Assembly: GCA_050486285.1 (NCBI GenBank)
Contig: JBJHCZ010000010.1
Coordinates: 1 to 64,000 of the forward strand
Reading direction: 5' to 3'
DNA from: JAITWN01 sp050486285
GTDB lineage: Bacteria > Pseudomonadota > Gammaproteobacteria > SZUA-140
Length of the DNA stretch: 64,000 bases
This document shows, one piece after another, positions 26,994 through 37,648 of the stretch. The notes beneath the pieces were generated by a model. That model was not told where the DNA came from and searched no databases. It saw only the letters and a list, made by a program, of their open reading frames with translations. How positions within the stretch are numbered: position 1 is the stretch's first letter; each line of letters starts with the position of its first letter. A program made the position numbers and the translations under genes.

Positions 26994-28571
26994 ATGCCCC
27001 TGAACCCCGAAACGGCCCGCCGCCGCACCTTTGCGATCATCTCGCACCCGGACGCCGGCAAGACCACGCTGACCGAGAAGCTGCTGCTGTTCGGCGGCGC
27101 AATCCAGCTCGCCGGCGCGGTCAAGGGGCGCAAGGCCGCGCGCCACGCGACCTCGGACTGGATGGCGCTGGAACAGCAGCGCGGGATCTCGGTGACGACC
27201 TCGGTGCTGCAGTTCCCGTATCACGACGCCGTCATCAACCTGCTCGACACCCCCGGCCACCAGGATTTCTCCGAGGACACCTACCGCGTGCTGACCGCGG
27301 TCGATTCGGCGCTGATGGTCATCGACAGCGCGAAGGGCGTCGAGGAACGCACGATCAAACTGATGGAGGTATGCCGCTTGCGCGACACGCCGATCATCAC
27401 CTTCATCAACAAGCTCGACCGCGAGGGGCGGCCGCCGGTCGATCTGATCGACGAGATCGAGGCGGTGCTGAAGATGCCGTGCGCGCCGGTGACCTGGCCG
27501 ATCGGCATGGGCAAGGGCTTCAAGGGCGTGTTCGACCTGCTCCATGACCGCGTGCAGCTGTTCAGCCCGACCCACGGCGGCCGCATCAAGAGCGGCGAGA
27601 TCATCGAGGGCATCGGCAATCCGCGCCTCGACGAACTGCTCGGCACGGTCGCGGCCGAACTGCGCGAGGAAGTCGAGCTGGTGCGCGGCGCCAGCCAGGC
27701 CTTCGATCTCGACGCCTATCGCAGGGGCCGCCAGACCCCGGTGTTCTTCGGTTCGGCGATCAACAACTTCGGCATCCGCGAACTGCTCGACGCCTTCGTC
27801 GGCTGGGCGCCGGGTCCGCTGTCGCGGCCGACCGTGACGCGGATCGTCACGCCGGACGAGGACAAGTTCACCGGTTTTGTATTCAAGATCCAGGCGAATA
27901 TGGATCCGGCGCACCGCGACCGCATCGCCTTCCTGCGTATCTGTTCGGGAAAATACACGCGCGGCATGAAGGTCTGGCATACGCGGCTCAAGCGCCAGGT
28001 GCAGATCCCGAACGCGATCACCTTCATGGCCTCGGAACGCGAACACGCCGACGAGGCCTGGCCCGGCGACATCATCGGCATCCACAACCACGGCACCATC
28101 GTCATCGGCGATACCTTCACCCAGGGCGAGGACCTGAAGTTCACCGGCATCCCGGACTTCGCGCCGGAGCTGTTCCGTCGCGTCGTACTGCGCGACCCGA
28201 TGAAGATGAAGGCGCTGCAGAAGGGTGTCGACCAGTTGTCGGAGGAGGGCGCGACCCGCGTGTTCCGCCCGCTGCTCGGCAACGACATCGTCATCGGCGC
28301 CGTCGGGGTCTTGCAGTTCGACGTCGTCGCGTACCGGCTCAAGCACGAGTATTCGGTCGACTGCGCCTACGACAACGTCCAGGTCGCGACCGCGCGCTGG
28401 GTCAACTGCAAGGATGAAAAGAAACTCACCGAATTCCGCAACAAGCTCCCCGAGCATCTCGCGCTCGACAGCGGCGGGGCGCTGGTCTATCTCGCGCCGA
28501 CGCGCGTCAACCTGCAACTGACGATGGAGCGCTGGCCGGAGATCGAGTTTCGGGCGACGCGGGAGCATTGA
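26994..28571 (+). CDS. prfC: Peptide chain release factor 3
   Basis: The 525-residue translational GTPase removes RF1/RF2 after termination. The G1 motif is SHPDAGKTTLTEK, switch II DTPGHQDFSEDTYR, and the G4 motif NKLD. The C-terminus WPEIEFRATREH matches E. coli RF3 (529 residues). The frame is open upstream to 26787, but MPLNPETARRRTFAIISHPD is the family start. A TATAAT at 26955-26960 lies upstream without a clear -35. Downstream the sequence drops in GC into the cassette island. Confidence 0.97.
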   Translation: MPLNPETARRRTFAIISHPDAGKTTLTEKLLLFGGAIQLAGAVKGRKAARHATSDWMALEQQRGISVTTSVLQFPYHDAVINLLDTPGHQDFSEDTYRVLTAVDSALMVIDSAKGVEERTIKLMEVCRLRDTPIITFINKLDREGRPPVDLIDEIEAVLKMPCAPVTWPIGMGKGFKGVFDLLHDRVQLFSPTHGGRIKSGEIIEGIGNPRLDELLGTVAAELREEVELVRGASQAFDLDAYRRGRQTPVFFGSAINNFGIRELLDAFVGWAPGPLSRPTVTRIVTPDEDKFTGFVFKIQANMDPAHRDRIAFLRICSGKYTRGMKVWHTRLKRQVQIPNAITFMASEREHADEAWPGDIIGIHNHGTIVIGDTFTQGEDLKFTGIPDFAPELFRRVVLRDPMKMKALQKGVDQLSEEGATRVFRPLLGNDIVIGAVGVLQFDVVAYRLKHEYSVDCAYDNVQVATARWVNCKDEKKLTEFRNKLPEHLALDSGGALVYLAPTRVNLQLTMERWPEIEFRATREH

Positions 28572-28975
28572 TGCCTGTGTCGCGCCCAGCTTTTGCAGGC
28601 CCGCGATACTGATCCACGCGCGGTGCGAACAATGCTATACGGAATCGGGATGGCATCGGCGAGCTGACGTTACACCGAGGTTCCATCTCGCCGTCACGGC
28701 GCGCCTTCATGGAGTATCCAGCGATGTCTCGGGGCCGAAATCGGCCGGATGAATGGCTGCGCGCGCAGCAGGTGTCAGCGTGTGAAAGCAGATTTAATAC
28801 CTTGTTTTACAAGTGCGATTGAATATTGGTTCCCGGAATCGTTATTCGCGAACGGTGCGGTTGTTACCCGGCATGACGGAATTCCGTCTTCATCCATGAG
28901 AGTCTTGAAGGTATCCTAGCGAAAAGGACAGGGGCGGGGGAAGGCTGGTCTGTGCTACACGGCATCGGCCTATCT
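28572..28975. other. Non-coding stretch between prfC and the cassette island
   Basis: No reading frame with recognisable protein sense was found on either strand, and no integrase remnant was seen. Base composition shifts from GC-rich to AT-richer at about 28780. The only structured sites noticed are the palindrome at 28875-28888 and a purine-rich block at 28920-28945. Confidence 0.5.
28875..28888. repeat. Perfect 14-bp palindrome GACGGAATTCCGTC
   Basis: The sequence GACGGAATTCCGTC is its own reverse complement. It lies about 100 nt before the cassette promoter, in otherwise unassigned DNA. It could be an operator for a dimeric regulator, or a chance occurrence. Confidence 0.4.
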
Positions 28976-29004
28976 TTGATATTCCCGCATCCACCTAATA
29001 TTAA
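28976..29004 (+). promoter_or_regulatory. Candidate promoter at the left edge of the cassette array
   Basis: TTGATA (28976-28981) and TATTAA (28999-29004) are separated by 17 nt. They end just before the recombination core GTTGGGC at 29006. The position is like that of a cassette promoter (Pc) and it would transcribe the 345-residue ORF and possibly higBA. This is a pattern match; the -10 fits only four of six positions. Confidence 0.45.
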
Positions 29005-29045
29005 TGTTGGGCACCGTAAACCCTAGTCCAAGGTAGAGGGAACGA

Positions 29046-30083
29046 ATGTCATCGGACGACGAAATGAATCTCCTAATGGAGCAGCACCAAAAGGCTATGG
29101 CCGAGCGCGCTCGTTCTGAACTCGAAAGATCATCCCATTTGATAGAGAGATTTACAGAAATAGCGGCGATCAGAGGAGTTTCCCTCTCTCCAGATTCATT
29201 TAGCTATATTCCAAAGATTGGAATCGTTGCCTCAGCCCCGGGACTTGCCAAGGACCTTTTGGGATTTGCCGCGACAGAAAGAGATGGCCTGTTCGCATAC
29301 GACGATATCGCGGCGCGCTTTCCGCCGAGTCAGTTCAGAGAAGGTTACTTCATTGGGCATGACTACATGCTTATGGCTCACCCGTACTATAGGCGCGGAA
29401 TGCACCCACTGAATAACTGGGCGCCAAGATTTATTAGCCTTTTCTGGGGGTTGGATTCGCGGAGTATCAAGAAATTCATCGCCATTGATGAGGACCGCGT
29501 ACGAATCAACGTCGACAACTCTGCCTATGTAGAATTGGATACTTGGTATGGCGCGCCATTCAACGAAGACATCAGCAGGATAAAAGAAGGGACAGTAAAG
29601 CTAAGGCCGCCCGCCGATCTTGATGCGCGCTATGTAGACCTATTGTTCGACCAGGCTTACTGCCTTGACATCAAATGGGGCGAAGCGAGGGAAATCAAGA
29701 CATTCCAGGCGCTTGAGATCAAGACGCACGACGCCAATCTCTTCATCGATGGAAAAACGCTATTCCCCGCACGTTATCTGCACGCGGAATTCGACTTGTT
29801 AAGAGGCACGTTCAGGCATTTTGATGGGGCGATCCAGCTATTTACTGAAGATGAATATCTTCGCCGCCGCGACGCTGATTTCAACTTTCCATCAAAGAAC
29901 ATTGAACACATTAAGGCAAGGTCAAGGAAAGTCTTCAAGCTCAACGGCGCAATACCTGTCAAGACTTGGGTAGAGCTCTGTTGCCACTTTTTCACTGGGA
30001 ACCCCCTTACCTTCGAGTATTTCAATGGTTCTTATCCGGAGCACATCACCGACATCGTTGATAAGGTAAGGGCGCGTTCCTGA
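29046..30083 (+). CDS. Cassette-borne protein of unknown function (345 aa)
   Basis: I do not recognise a family. The protein is soluble-looking, with no signal peptide or membrane segment. It begins with an acidic, probably helical region (DDEMNLLMEQHQKAMAERAR, about residues 4-40). It has aromatic-rich stretches such as GYFIGHDYMLMAHPYYRRGM and FISLFWGLDSRSIKKFIAID. Codon use and GC are unlike the housekeeping genes around it, consistent with transfer. The ATG follows GGTAGAGGGAACGA, a good ribosome-binding site. It is the only ORF of cassette 1, and its stop lies 12 nt before the attC. Confidence 0.85.
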   Translation: MSSDDEMNLLMEQHQKAMAERARSELERSSHLIERFTEIAAIRGVSLSPDSFSYIPKIGIVASAPGLAKDLLGFAATERDGLFAYDDIAARFPPSQFREGYFIGHDYMLMAHPYYRRGMHPLNNWAPRFISLFWGLDSRSIKKFIAIDEDRVRINVDNSAYVELDTWYGAPFNEDISRIKEGTVKLRPPADLDARYVDLLFDQAYCLDIKWGEAREIKTFQALEIKTHDANLFIDGKTLFPARYLHAEFDLLRGTFRHFDGAIQLFTEDEYLRRRDADFNFPSKNIEHIKARSRKVFKLNGAIPVKTWVELCCHFFTGNPLTFEYFNGSYPEHITDIVDKVRARS

Positions 30084-30095
30084 TGACTCATCGGT

Positions 30096-30162
30096 GCCCA
30101 ACACATCATTCCACCGGACCTGCCGCCTATCCGCGGCGCGCCGGAGAATTCAGACGTTGGGC
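30096..30162 (+). other. attC recombination site of cassette 1
   Basis: The 67-bp site runs from the R'' box GCCCAAC (30096-30102) to the R' box GTTGGGC (30156-30162), matching RYYYAAC and GTTRRRY. Between them are imperfectly paired inner boxes (ATTCCACCGG / CCGGAGAATT) and a GCCGC/GCGGC hairpin tip (30122-30137). Layout and length fit an attC of integron cassettes. Confidence 0.82.
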
Positions 30163-30175
30163 AGAATAGTCACGC

Positions 30176-30211
30176 TTGACGATAATCACGCTACGCGATA
30201 CTATTTGGTAT
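30176..30211 (+). promoter_or_regulatory. Promoter and putative HigA operator of higBA
   Basis: TTGACG (30176-30181) and TACTAT (30199-30204) are spaced 17 nt, each five of six to consensus. An inverted repeat ATAC-N6-GTAT (30198-30211) covers the -10 box and the first bases of higB, a plausible autoregulatory operator. The predicted transcript start coincides with the ATG, so the mRNA may be leaderless. Confidence 0.6.
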
Positions 30212-30488
30212 GATTAGATCGTTTAAGTGCTCTGACACAGAATCTTTGTCTAGAGGAATTCGCGTAAGGCGGTTTGTGAATATTGCGGCAGTGGCTCGAC
30301 GAAAATTGCGGCAGATGGAGATCGCTAGCCGGTTGGATGATCTGAAGGTCCCGCCCGGGAACCGACTAGAGGCCCTTAAGGGCAAGCGTTCTGGCCAGTA
30401 CAGCATCCGAATAAACGATCAATGGCGCGTCTGTTTCCGATGGTCGGAGGCGGGAGCGGAAGAAGTTGAGATCGTAGATTACCACTGA
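30210..30488 (+). CDS. higB: HigB/RelE-family toxin
   Basis: The 92-residue protein is of the HigB (RelE superfamily) type, a ribosome-dependent mRNA endonuclease that halts translation. Family blocks are LDDLKVPPGNRLEALKG and GQYSIRINDQWRVCFRW, ending VEIVDYH. The toxin gene comes before the antitoxin gene, as is typical of higBA. It is carried in an integron cassette with its own promoter; toxin-antitoxin cassettes are common in large chromosomal integrons and stabilise arrays. It is 11 nt from higA. Confidence 0.93.
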   Translation: MIRSFKCSDTESLSRGIRVRRFVNIAAVARRKLRQMEIASRLDDLKVPPGNRLEALKGKRSGQYSIRINDQWRVCFRWSEAGAEEVEIVDYH

Positions 30489-30499
30489 GGTAAATAATT

Positions 30500-30838
30500 A
30501 TGAGAAAACTTGAGCCCGTTACACCTGGCGAGCTTCTGTCAGAGGAGTTTCTCAAGCCAATGGCACTGAGCCAGTATCGACTGGCCAAAGAAATTGATGT
30601 GCCTGCGCAGCGTATCAGTGAGATTGTTGCAGGTAAACGAACGATCACTGCTGACACTGATTTGCGGTTATGCCGGTTCTTTGGTTTGTCTGCTGGTTAT
30701 TGGCTACGAGCCCAGGCAGCCTTCGATACAGAGGTTGCGGAGCGTCAGATGGGGCCAGTGCTGAGAAGAATTAAGCCTTGGGTTGCAGATGCTGCCCAAC
30801 AAGGCGCTCCAGCTGATGCCGCAAAGCGGCGCAGCTGA
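30500..30838 (+). CDS. higA: HigA-family antitoxin (XRE helix-turn-helix)
   Basis: The 112-residue protein starts MRKLEPVTPGELLSEEFLKP and has the XRE-type helix-turn-helix LSQYRLAKEIDVPAQRISEI followed by GKRTITADTDLRLCRFFGLS, the standard HigA arrangement. It neutralises HigB and represses the operon. A GAGG ribosome-binding site precedes it. The last residues (QQGAPADAAKRRS) are encoded by the attC site itself, so the tail is probably a by-product of cassette formation. Confidence 0.93.
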   Translation: MRKLEPVTPGELLSEEFLKPMALSQYRLAKEIDVPAQRISEIVAGKRTITADTDLRLCRFFGLSAGYWLRAQAAFDTEVAERQMGPVLRRIKPWVADAAQQGAPADAAKRRS

Positions 30839-30853
30839 CCGCTGGCGTTAGGG
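30794..30853 (+). other. attC recombination site of cassette 2
   Basis: The 60-bp site runs from R'' GCCCAAC (30794-30800) to R' GTTAGGG (30847-30853). Inside are CAGCTG repeats (30810-30815 and 30832-30837) flanking a GCCGC-AAA-GCGGC hairpin. The last base of the R' box departs from the GTTRRRY consensus. The bases after G30847 belong to whatever lies beyond the cassette. It overlaps the end of higA. Confidence 0.8.
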
Positions 30854-30900
30854 CTACAAGAGAAAATACTTGGATACCATGGAAAAAGTAGGTTTCATAA

Positions 30901-31267
30901 TTAGGTGTCTGGCGAAACGACGACTTGGGCAGTCCGGCCGGCCAGCGGCCGCCCGGCTATTCCGGGGAGCACCGGATGCAGTGCCGGATCCTCGAACTCG
31001 ATCCGCCCCGCAAGCTGGCCATCAGCTGGGGGAAGCAGCAGCGACGTTTCCTTCGAGCTGGAGCCGAAGGGCGCGAGGGTACGGCTCACCGTCACCCATC
31101 GGCGCCTGCCCGATCGCGCGACCCTGCTGAACGTCAGCGCCGGCTGGCACGCGCACCTGGACGTTCTGGTCGCCTGTACGACAGATCAGGCGCCGGAGGA
31201 ATCGTTCTGGGAAAGCTGGAGCCGCCTCAAGCAGGAATACGGCGGGCGCCAGCCTCAATCGCCGTAG
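30901..31267 (+). pseudogene. Broken SRPBCC/AHSA1-type gene fragment
   Basis: Two frames together read as the C-terminal part of an SRPBCC (Aha1-like, START fold) protein. One frame gives HRMQCRILELDPPRKLAISW up to about 31030. After a one-base shift in the G-run of AGCTGGGGGAAG, the next gives VSFELEPKGARVRLTVTHR, SAGWHAHLDVL and FWESWSRLKQEYGG. The N-terminal half is absent, ending near the right boundary of the cassette array. It is a truncated, frameshifted remnant unless the G-run is a sequencing error, in which case only the truncation remains. Its 3' end overlaps the convergent DUF2914 gene by 13 nt. Confidence 0.7.
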
Positions 31268-31641
31268 CGTACCTGTCGGCTGCCGAGTACGCTGCCGTCC
31301 TCGTCGACGACCTCGACGGTCCATTCGCCGTGCCAGTCGGGCAGCAATTGCTTGCTCGACCATACCCGCCAGCGCGGGCCGCCGACCCTGAACGCGACCT
31401 CGGCATGGGCTTCGCCGCCGTGCATCCAGCGGTGTCTGACGGTGCGGCCATCGAGATTACGCAACTCGGTGAAGAACGTGACTTCGGCGGAGTGGCCGGG
31501 GATCGGATCGAGCCGGTCGACCGGCTCGCGGTCGCTGATGCCGCTGGTGAACTGCGCGCGGGCGACATGGTCGGCCAGCGCTGAACCGGCGATCGCCGGG
31601 AGCGCCAGCGCCAACAGGCAGGGGAGCAGTATCCTGAACAT
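31255..31641 (-). CDS. Exported DUF2914-domain protein
   Basis: The 128-residue protein has a signal peptide (LLPCLLALALPAIAGSALAD). The DUF2914 pattern follows: FTSGISDREPVDRLDPIP, VTFFTELRNLDGRTVRHRW, RWRVWSSKQLLPDWHGEWTV and VVDEDGSVL. It is probably a small beta-sandwich in the periplasm; its role is not known. It lies 37 nt downstream of valS on the same strand, so it may be read by valS transcripts. Confidence 0.8.
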   Translation of the reverse strand: MFRILLPCLLALALPAIAGSALADHVARAQFTSGISDREPVDRLDPIPGHSAEVTFFTELRNLDGRTVRHRWMHGGEAHAEVAFRVGGPRWRVWSSKQLLPDWHGEWTVEVVDEDGSVLGSRQVRYGD

Positions 31642-31678
31642 GGGCGTTACCTCCTCTGGTGATGGATGCCTTCCGGCA

Positions 31679-34518
<2,840 letters not shown>

Positions 34519-34519
<1 letters not shown>

Positions 34520-34947
34520 TACTTGTCCTGGAGCTTGTGCGATTGCGGCTCGTGGCCGCGCTCGCGGTAGAAACGAAAGCGTTCGCGCCCGGCCGCGCGG
34601 TCCGGCGCGGACGGCGCGACGATCTCGGCGATGCGCGGGAAGCGCGCGTAGAAATCCGGCACGCCGGCGCTGAGATTGATCAGCACATCGGCATCGGCGG
34701 GTGGCCTGTCGCCGGCGCCGATCAGCACCGGCGGCGGCTCGCCGGTCTCGCCGGCGCGGCCGTGCGGCACGAAGCTGCCGTCGCGAAAGGTCCACAGCAG
34801 CTCGTCGATGCCGGCGGCCTCGGCCTCGGAGCCGGCATGCAGGTAGACCGTGTGACCGAGTTTCCAGGCCTTTTCCGCCAGCCGGCAGGACAGCCGCTCG
34901 CGGGCGTTCGGGGACTCGTCGGAGAGGATGTAGAAATCGATCCGCAT
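34519..34947 (-). CDS. holC: DNA polymerase III chi subunit
   Basis: The 142-residue protein has the HolC pattern: MRIDFYILSDESPNARERLS, LAEKAWKLGHTVYLHAG, IDELLWTFRDGSFVPHG and the end RFRFYRERGHEPQSHKL. Chi links the clamp loader to single-strand binding protein. An upstream ATG at 34974 would add nine residues and overlap the pepA stop. MRIDFY is preferred because the E. coli protein starts at the equivalent strand. The order pepA-holC-valS is the same as in E. coli. Confidence 0.92.
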
Positions 34948-34963
34948 CGGCGCGGGATGCAGG

Positions 34964-36463
34964 TCAGCGTTCATCTCCGGCCTGGTCGATCAGGTACTGC
35001 GTCAGCAGCGGCACCGGCCGGCCGGTCGCGCCCTTCTCGGCGCCGCCGCGCCAGGCAACGCCGGCGATGTCGAGGTGCGCCCAGGGATATTTCTTCGTGA
35101 AGCGTGAGAGAAAACAGGCCGCGGTGATGGTGCCGCCTTCGCGGCCGCCGACGTTCGCCATATCGGCGAAATTGCTCTTGAGCTGATCCTGGTATTCCTC
35201 CCACAACGGCAGTTCCCAGGCGCGGTCGCCGCTGGTATTGCCGGCGGCGCGCAGGGCGTCGACGAGGGCCGCGTCGGTGCCGAGCAGGCCGCTCGCGTGC
35301 TTGCCGAGCGCGATCACGCAGGCGCCGGTCAGCGTCGCGATATCGACGACGGCCTGCGGTTCGAAGCGTTCGCAGTAGGTCAGCGCGTCGCACAGGATCA
35401 GCCGACCCTCGGCGTCGGTGTTCAGGATCTCGATGGTCTGGCCGGACATGCTGGTGACGATGTCGCCGGGCTTGACCGCGTTGCCGTCCGGCAGGTTCTC
35501 GCAGGACGGGATCACGCCGACGACATTCAGCGGCAGGTCGAGCGCGGCGACCGCGGACATCGTGCCGATGACCGAGGCCGCGCCGCACATGTCGAATTTC
35601 ATCTCGTCCATCGTCGCTGCGGGCTTGATCGAGATGCCGCCCGAGTCGAAGGTGATGCCCTTGCCGACCAGGACATGGGGTCTCTCGGTCCTGGAACCGC
35701 CGTTCCAGCTCAGCACGATGAAGCGCGGCGGCTCGCGACTGCCGCGCGAGACCGCGAGCAGGGCGCCCATCTTGTGCGCACGGATCTGTTTCTCGTCGAG
35801 GACCTTGACGCCGAGCTTGCGCTGTCCGCGCGCGAGACGGCGCGCCTGTTCGGCCAGATATTCCGGTGTGCATATATTGCCGGGCAGGTTGCCGAGGTCG
35901 CGCGCAAGGGCGACGCCGCCGGCGACCGCCTCGCCGACGGCAACGGCGGCACGCCCTTCGGCGATCAGCGAGGGATCGGAGACGTTCAGATGCAGGCGGC
36001 CGAGCGGGGTCGCGTCATCATCCTTTTTGCTTTTGAGCCGGTCGAAGCGGTAGAGTCCCTCGCTGACCGTCTCGACGGTCTGGCGCAGCTTCCATGCCAG
36101 GTCGCGGTCGCGAACCTCGATCTCGGACAGGTAGCTGAAGGCCTCGCGAACACCGGCCTCGCGGAGGGCGGCGGTCATCGTCGCGAGGACCTTGCGATAG
36201 CCGCCGGCATCGAGTTCCTTCTCCTTGCCGCAGCCGACGAGGAGGACGCGTTTACCCGGCGCCCGCGGGACGCTGTGGAGCATCAGCGCGTGACCCGGGC
36301 GGGGTTTCATGTCGCCCTGCTTCAAAATGTTTACAATATAGCCGCGCGAGGCACGGTCGAGGGCGGCGGCGGAGGGACTCAGTCGGCGCGATTCGAACAC
36401 GCCGACGACGGTGCAGGCGGTGCGTTGACGGGTGGCGGGGGCGCTTTTGACCGGAAATTGCAT
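34964..36463 (-). CDS. pepA: Leucyl aminopeptidase (M17)
   Basis: The 499-residue cytosolic di-metal peptidase (E. coli 503) has the signature NTDAEGRL with the metal ligands, GKGITFDSGGISIKP with the catalytic Lys region, and DMCGAASV. PepA also acts as a DNA-binding accessory protein in Xer recombination and carAB control in E. coli. It is the first gene of a pepA-holC-valS operon and divergent from lptF across an 84-nt gap. Confidence 0.97.
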   Translation of the reverse strand: MQFPVKSAPATRQRTACTVVGVFESRRLSPSAAALDRASRGYIVNILKQGDMKPRPGHALMLHSVPRAPGKRVLLVGCGKEKELDAGGYRKVLATMTAALREAGVREAFSYLSEIEVRDRDLAWKLRQTVETVSEGLYRFDRLKSKKDDDATPLGRLHLNVSDPSLIAEGRAAVAVGEAVAGGVALARDLGNLPGNICTPEYLAEQARRLARGQRKLGVKVLDEKQIRAHKMGALLAVSRGSREPPRFIVLSWNGGSRTERPHVLVGKGITFDSGGISIKPAATMDEMKFDMCGAASVIGTMSAVAALDLPLNVVGVIPSCENLPDGNAVKPGDIVTSMSGQTIEILNTDAEGRLILCDALTYCERFEPQAVVDIATLTGACVIALGKHASGLLGTDAALVDALRAAGNTSGDRAWELPLWEEYQDQLKSNFADMANVGGREGGTITAACFLSRFTKKYPWAHLDIAGVAWRGGAEKGATGRPVPLLTQYLIDQAGDER

Positions 36464-36547
36464 GAGATCTCCCGTGATCGCGAAATATCCCGGAGAGTTT
36501 ACCTTAAATGCCAGGCTTTTCCACCATGAGTCCCGGCGGGCGCCGCC

Positions 36548-37648
36548 TTGATCATTGATCGCTACGTCGCCAGGGAGATCCTGCTGACCCTGGTCGCGGT
36601 ACTGTTCGTGCTGCTCGCGATCTTCATGAGCAACCGCTTAGTGCGCTATCTCGCCGATGCCGGCGCGGGCAGCCTCTCCAACGATCTTGTGCTGGCGATG
36701 CTCGCGCTGAAGACGATCAGCACGCTGACGATCATTCTGCCGATTGCATTCTTCATGGCGATCCTGCTGGCCTTCAGCCGGCTCTACAAGGACAGCGAGA
36801 TGATCGCGATGGCCGCCTGCGGGATCAGCATGGGGCGGATCTATCGCGCGGTGATGGCGCTGGCGCTGGTCATTGCCGCGGCCGTCGGCGTCATCGCCTT
36901 CCAGGTCGCGCCCTGGGCGGAGGAGCGCATCCACCAGTTGCGCGATGACTATCAGGCCCGCCCGGTCATCAGCGGTCTCACGCCCGGCCGCTTCACCGGC
37001 AGCGGCACCGGCGGCGTACTCTATTTCGAACGCCTGTCCGACGACGGACGCAGCATGGAACAGGTGTTCGTCCAGCACCAGGGCAGCGAACGCCAGGTGG
37101 TGCTGTCGTCGGCGCGCGCCTGGCGTCACCAGGACGATCAGGGCAGTCTGTTCCTCGTCTTCGAGGATGGTTACCGCTACGAGGGCAGGCCCGGCGCGGC
37201 CGATTTCAGGATCATCGAGTTCCAACAACACGCGGTGCGCATGGAGCCGCGCGAGATTGCGCCGTCGTTCCGTCGCCAGCGCGCGCTGGCGACCGCGGAC
37301 CTGGCCGTATCGACACGCAAGCCCGATATCGCCGAGTTGCAGTGGCGTATCTCGATGCCGCTGTCGGTGCTGGTGCTGGCGCTGCTCGCGGTGCCGCTCA
37401 GCCGCACCAATCCGCGCCAGGGCAAGTATGCAAAACTGTTCGTCGCGGTGCTGGTCTATCTGGTGTACAACAATCTGATGGGCATGGCCAACACCTGGGT
37501 CGCGCGCGGTACGATCCCCCCGCTGCTCGGCATGTGGTGGGTGCATGCCGGCATGCTTGTCGGCGCCTGGCTGTTGCTGGTCCGGCAGTACGGCGTGAAG
37601 TGGTCGATCGAGGCGTTGTTCGGGCAACGTACCGGGGCGGCGCGATGA
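36548..37648 (+). CDS. lptF: LPS export ABC transporter permease LptF
   Basis: The 366-residue inner-membrane permease has six transmembrane segments and a periplasmic beta-jellyroll domain between TM3 and TM4. With LptG and LptB2 it extracts lipopolysaccharide from the inner membrane. The MIIDRYVAREILLTL start aligns with E. coli LptF. The codon is TTG, the nearby ATG at 36526 being out of frame. The stop overlaps lptG (ATGA at 37645). Confidence 0.96.
   Translation: MIIDRYVAREILLTLVAVLFVLLAIFMSNRLVRYLADAGAGSLSNDLVLAMLALKTISTLTIILPIAFFMAILLAFSRLYKDSEMIAMAACGISMGRIYRAVMALALVIAAAVGVIAFQVAPWAEERIHQLRDDYQARPVISGLTPGRFTGSGTGGVLYFERLSDDGRSMEQVFVQHQGSERQVVLSSARAWRHQDDQGSLFLVFEDGYRYEGRPGAADFRIIEFQQHAVRMEPREIAPSFRRQRALATADLAVSTRKPDIAELQWRISMPLSVLVLALLAVPLSRTNPRQGKYAKLFVAVLVYLVYNNLMGMANTWVARGTIPPLLGMWWVHAGMLVGAWLLLVRQYGVKWSIEALFGQRTGAAR

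Larger units (their letters stand above)
29007..30847 (+). mobile_element. Two integron-type gene cassettes without a local integrase (CALIN-like)
   Basis: Cassette 1 runs 29007-30156 and cassette 2 runs 30157-30847, both in plus orientation, each with its ORF(s) ending in an attC site. Boundaries are supported by self-complementarity. Cassette 1 starts (G)TTGGGCACC and its attC opens GGTGCCCAAC. Cassette 2 starts (G)TTGGGCAG and its attC opens CTGCCCAAC. This is the relation expected when a circular cassette is opened at G/TT by an integron integrase. The region is AT-richer than its neighbours. No intI gene or attI could be identified in the window. Confidence 0.82.

Noticed and set aside
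28572..28975. Integrase remnant or attI next to the cassettes
   Set aside because: Three-frame reading of this stretch and the minus-strand ORF at 28507-28710 show no tyrosine-recombinase motifs.
30854..30900. A third cassette after attC 2
   Set aside because: No downstream attC complementary to TTAGGGCTAC was found; the sequence runs straight into the SRPBCC remnant.
34520..34795. 92-codon N-terminal extension of valS
   Set aside because: Overlaps holC in another frame and is low-complexity arginine-rich; MDKNYEPRDIEQRWY is the conserved start.
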